DNA of 64,000 nt, from positions 15,787,343 through 15,851,342 of the forward strand of contig OX940867.1 in the NCBI GenBank assembly GCA_954871525.1, read 5' to 3'. A model generated the notes under the pieces. That model was given only the letters and a program-made list of their open reading frames with translations, had not been told where the DNA came from and did not search any database. Below are positions 60,851-64,000 of this stretch, in pieces. A program made the translations under genes and the position numbers. Each line of letters opens with the position of its first letter. Positions within the stretch are counted from its first letter, which is position 1. This DNA is from Parietaria judaica. Its lineage: Eukaryota > Streptophyta > Magnoliopsida > Rosales > Urticaceae.

Positions 60851-62615
60851 CCGAGCAGATCGAGGCAATCAAGAGCATGCCCTCGCCACGAAATCGGTGA
60901 TAAATTCAGAGATTGACTGGAAGGATCGCCGCTTTGAACCGATTCATCTTACGATCGGCCGACAAGACTCTCCTTTTCTATGAATTACTAAGGAAGAACA
61001 AGAAGTTCTAGTGGACCGAGAAGTGCGAGGAGGCTTTCCATGCGCTAAAGTCTTATCTATCGTCGCCGCCCATCATGACAAAGCCAAGACCGGGGGAGCC
61101 ATTGTATTTATACATTGCCGTGTCCGACCACGCGATCAGCTAAGTACTTGTGCGAGAAGAGGACGGGGAGCAGAAGCCGGTCTCCTACATCAGCAGAAAG
61201 CTCCTCGATGCCGAGACAAGGTACCCACAACCCGAGAAGCTCGCCTTGGCAGTATACGATGCATCGGAGAGGTTGAAACACCATTTCCAAGCCCACACCA
61301 TCGTCGTCATGACCGACAGACCGATCCGTTCTATCATCCATGGCCCGAGCCAGTCAGGAAGGATCACGAAGTGGTCGATAAAACTGGGGGCATATGACAT
61401 AGAGTACAAACTTCGGACGAGTCTCAAGTCTCAAGTGTTCGCCGATTTCCTCATCGAGCTACTGAAGGAGCCAGTGGATCTCAGCAACGAGGTCGGCATC
61501 TGGAGGTTACGGGTCGACGGGTCAGCGACGACGCAAGGATCTGGGGTGGGGATCAGGATCGTTTCTCCGATGGGAGACGTAGTGGAGAAGGCTTGTCGCC
61601 TCGCCTATCGATCCACCAACAACGAGGCAGAGTATGAAGCACTCATCATCGGGATGCAGTCGTCCTTGGCAATCGGAGCCAAGAACTTGCACGCTTTCTC
61701 GGATTCTCAGTTGGTGGTAAAGCAAGTCAACGGGGAATACGAGAAGAACGACGAGCGAATGGAAGCCTATGCGGGAGTGGTTGATACCCTCTCTAGGAAG
61801 TTCAACTATTTCAGCCTATCGGAGGTGACTCGAGGAGACAATACCCACGCCAACGCGCTGGCAAGCCAGGGTTCAACGACTGAAGTCGGCGAGCTGAGGT
61901 CGGTCACAGTGGAGACGGTGGAGAGACCGAGCATTAAGAGAGAAGAAAGCCCAGCACAGAAAAGAGCTAAAGGAAACAAAGAGGCTGAGGAAGTAAGGAC
62001 GGGCGATGCCAACGTGAACGAAATCGAGGACGAGGAGGACGAAAGCGAAGAGCGAGGAGTCGTGAACGACGATGAAGCAGAAGATTGGCGAACGCCCCTC
62101 CGGAAATACATTCTCGAGGAAGCGTTGCCCGATAATCCACAGGAAGCCAGGAAGATCAAGTCAAAGAGCTCCAAGTACACCGTCCTCGACAACATACTTT
62201 ATTTAAAGAGCTTCGCAGGTGCCTACCTGAGATGCCTTGGTAAGAAAGAAGCTGAGTACGTTATGCGAGAAATCCATAGCGGGGAATGCGGGAACCACTC
62301 CGGCGGACGTTCCTGGCTGAGGAAGACTAAGCGGCAAGGTTTCTTTTGGGAGACCATGAACGTCGATTGCATCGGCCATGCCAGGAAGTCTGAGAAATGT
62401 CAGCGGCACGCTCCAGTGATAAATTGCCAGGCAGAAGAACTCTCCGTGGTATCTGTGCCTTACCCGTTCATGAAGTGGTCAATGGATATCGTTGGCCCCC
62501 TGCCCCTCGGCAAGCGGCAGAAGAGGTTCATGCTCGTCTTCACGGACTTCTTCACCAAATGGACGGAGGCTGAGTCAACACCAACATCAAGGATTCCGAC
62601 GTCGAGAGCTACGTT
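60838..62615 (+). pseudogene. Gypsy RT thumb, RNase H, second (archaeal-type) RNase H and integrase N-terminus
   Basis: The thumb is GVEADPEQIEAIKSMPSP and GRIAALNRFILRSADK, with four stops before 61150. An open frame of ~490 residues then carries RNase H (VSYISRKLLDAETRYPQPEK, MTDRPIRSIIHG), a second RNase H (RLRVDGSATTQGSGVGIRI, NNEAEYEALIIGM, FSDSQLVVKQVNGEY), an acidic linker, the integrase zinc domain (HSGECGNHSGGRSW, ARKSEKCQRHA, one cysteine replaced by S) and the core start WSMDIVGPLPLGKRQKRFML. The double RNase H identifies the Tat lineage of Ty3/Gypsy. The expected late Asp of the second RNase H is N (NTHANALAS). The frame shifts near 62585. Confidence 0.88.
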
Positions 62616-63324
62616 TGGAAAAACGTGATCACTCGCTTCGGATTGCCTAGAAAGATAATTGCTGATAATGGGTCTCAGTTCATCTCGAAGAGGTTCGGAG
62701 ATTTTTGCGGACGATGGAGGATAAAGCTCAACACGTCGACGCCACGGTATCCCCAAGGCAATGGGAATGCCGAGGCGGTCAACCAAACCATCGTTGACAA
62801 CATCAAAAGGAGGCTCGACGAAAGAAAAGGGTTGTGGGCGGACGAGCTGCCGGGAGTACTATGGGCTTATCGAACAACCCCTCATTCCGCGACCGGCGAG
62901 ACCCCCTTCCCCCTAGACTTCGGAGTGGAAGCGGTGATCCCGGCAGAAGTTGATATCCCAAGTCTCTGTCGAACCTTAGCCCCCAATAGCGAGGAGGACA
63001 ACGAGCATAATCTCCTTCACCAGCTCGACCACATCGACGAAAGACGCGAGCAAGCGAGCGCACATTGCTAACTACCAGAACACGATCGCGCGTTTCTACA
63101 ACAAGAAAGTGCGCTCGAGGAGATTCAGAGTCGGGGAAATGGTCCTCCGACGAGTTTTTCAGAACACCGCCGAGGCAAATGCTGGAAAGCTAGGGCAGAC
63201 TTGGGAGGGTCCTTACATAGTCACCAACGTCGTCAGGACAAGAGTCTATGAGCTCAAGAACACTGAGGGAGCAAAAGTAATACGAAGCTGGAACGTGAAG
63301 CACTTAAAGAAGTTCTACCAGTAA
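62586..63324 (+). pseudogene. Gypsy integrase core and C-terminus
   Basis: In the shifted frame: [20 protein letters not shown] with the second catalytic D, then [20 protein letters not shown] with the catalytic E, and [21 protein letters not shown] further frameshift near 63055 leads into the C-terminal domain (FRVGEMVLRRVFQNTAEAN, KLGQTWEGPYIV, SWNVKHLKKFYQ). The pol stop is at 63322-63324. Confidence 0.88.
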
Positions 63325-63624
63325 CCTCGTAGATTGTTTCTCTGTTTTCCTTTCTTTTCGTGCTCGTATTTTTCCTGTTGAAACGTATACCCCTCCCCAA
63401 AACAAAAAGCCCATTCATCAAGCCCACTCAAAATCTTGGCCCAGATAGCAAACTAGTGTCCAAACAACGCCAAACAGCGGCACGACAAGCAGTTCAACCC
63501 GGAAATGACAAACGAAAAGAGCTTCACATTATCGGTTAGGGTTTCGGCACGAGTTTCTTTGAAATCACTCTCTCTTTCTCTCTCTCTCCTTTTTCGAAAC
63601 CGCTCTCTTAGGATCTCTCAGGCG
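63325..63624. other. Post-pol spacer with UTR-like sequence
   Basis: It holds a GTTAGGGTTTCGG motif near 63535 (a telo-box-like element common in plant promoters) and a long CT-rich stretch (63560-63590), like a 5' UTR, directly before the ATG at 63625. No PPT or 3' LTR is reached before the window ends. Confidence 0.5.
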
Positions 63625-64000
63625 ATGCAGACTCTGCCGACTACTGATGACGCTTCAATGGTACGCCGAATAAGTCAAGTTTTGCTGTGGGAAAGCGCCT
63701 CCAAGAGGGAGCGGCTGATGAAGGAAGCTGCTGATCGAACGACCCCAAGGAATGAGATGGAGAGATGGAAGATGGAGATTGCTCTTGCGGAGTACCGAGC
63801 TTCCGTGGCTTCATCGGCCCCTCCGGCCGCTCCCGAAACACAGGTGATGCAGACTCCGCCGATTGTCGATGACGCTCCGGTGGCTCACTGGACCCGCGCC
63901 AGAACCAATCAAGCCCAGTTGTGGAAAAGCGCCTCCAAGAGGGAGCGACTGATGAAGGAAGCTGCTGATCGGACGACACCCAGGAACGAGATGGAGAGGT
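63625..64000 (+). CDS. Extra ORF after Gypsy pol with internal repeat (partial)
   Basis: Open from ATG 63625 to the window end, at least 125 codons. Residues 1-74 and 75-125+ are repeats of each other: MQTLPTTDDAS / MQTPPIVDDAP, then W(E/K)SASKRERLMKEAADR and TTPRNEMER. The peptide is charged and probably helical. I recognise no family. The opposite strand is also open over 63641-63979, so strand is not certain. Extra ORFs between pol and the 3' LTR are known in some Tat-lineage elements such as Retand. It could be an element gene or a captured host fragment. Confidence 0.5.
   Translation, partial: MQTLPTTDDASMVRRISQVLLWESASKRERLMKEAADRTTPRNEMERWKMEIALAEYRASVASSAPPAAPETQVMQTPPIVDDAPVAHWTRARTNQAQLWKSASKRERLMKEAADRTTPRNEMER

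Overview
This is nuclear DNA from a flowering plant, most likely a eudicot. Six intron-bearing or plant-specific genes can be read and spliced by hand, with GT-AG introns, long AT-rich spacers and many plant-type LTR retrotransposons and DNA transposons. The species cannot be named from the sequence.

Layout. (1) 1-10330: the right part of a large Ty1/Copia element. It has the last bases of the 5' LTR, a tRNA-Met-type primer site, a GC-rich leader, a broken gag, a deletion removing protease and integrase, an RT-RNase H reading frame with one stop, and a very long, rearranged 3' LTR that carries a 1.3-kb foreign insert and a duplicated tail. (2) 10331-13301: AT-rich DNA with an inverted fragment of the same LTR family and a short hAT element. 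(3) 13302-48722: the gene island. In order: IST1-like protein (+), LHT8-like amino acid transporter (+), phosphatidylinositol synthase PIS (-), DHHC protein S-acyltransferase PAT10-like (-), GDSL esterase/lipase (-), and an F-box/DUF295 (SKIP23-like) gene (+). Between and inside them lie a Mutator-like foldback element with a 9-bp target duplication, a solo Gypsy LTR, an hAT element with a perfect 8-bp target duplication and an internal 36-bp minisatellite, a second foldback element, and a degenerate tandem array. Three related LTR-like inserts sit inside introns of the IST1-like and PIS genes. (4) 48943-51722: a small, young Copia element on the minus strand, with nearly identical LTRs and a perfect 5-bp target duplication, that has lost integrase and RT. 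(5) 52632-64000: a second copy of the large Copia family (complete 2966-bp LTR, primer site and leader), into whose leader a Tat-type Gypsy element (dual RNase H) has inserted. The Gypsy element runs off the window and is dead: it has stops and frameshifts and its RT core is deleted. It carries an extra open frame with an internal protein repeat after pol.

The host genes are unrelated housekeeping or regulatory genes (endosomal sorting, amino acid transport, phospholipid synthesis, protein lipidation, secreted esterase, ubiquitin ligase adaptor) and do not form a cluster or pathway. No CRISPR array, rRNA or tRNA gene was seen. The most unusual material is in the mobile elements: the captured exon-like duplication inside the Copia LTR, the 3' repeat ORF of the Gypsy element, the templated deletion junction in the small Copia element, and the minisatellite inside the hAT element.
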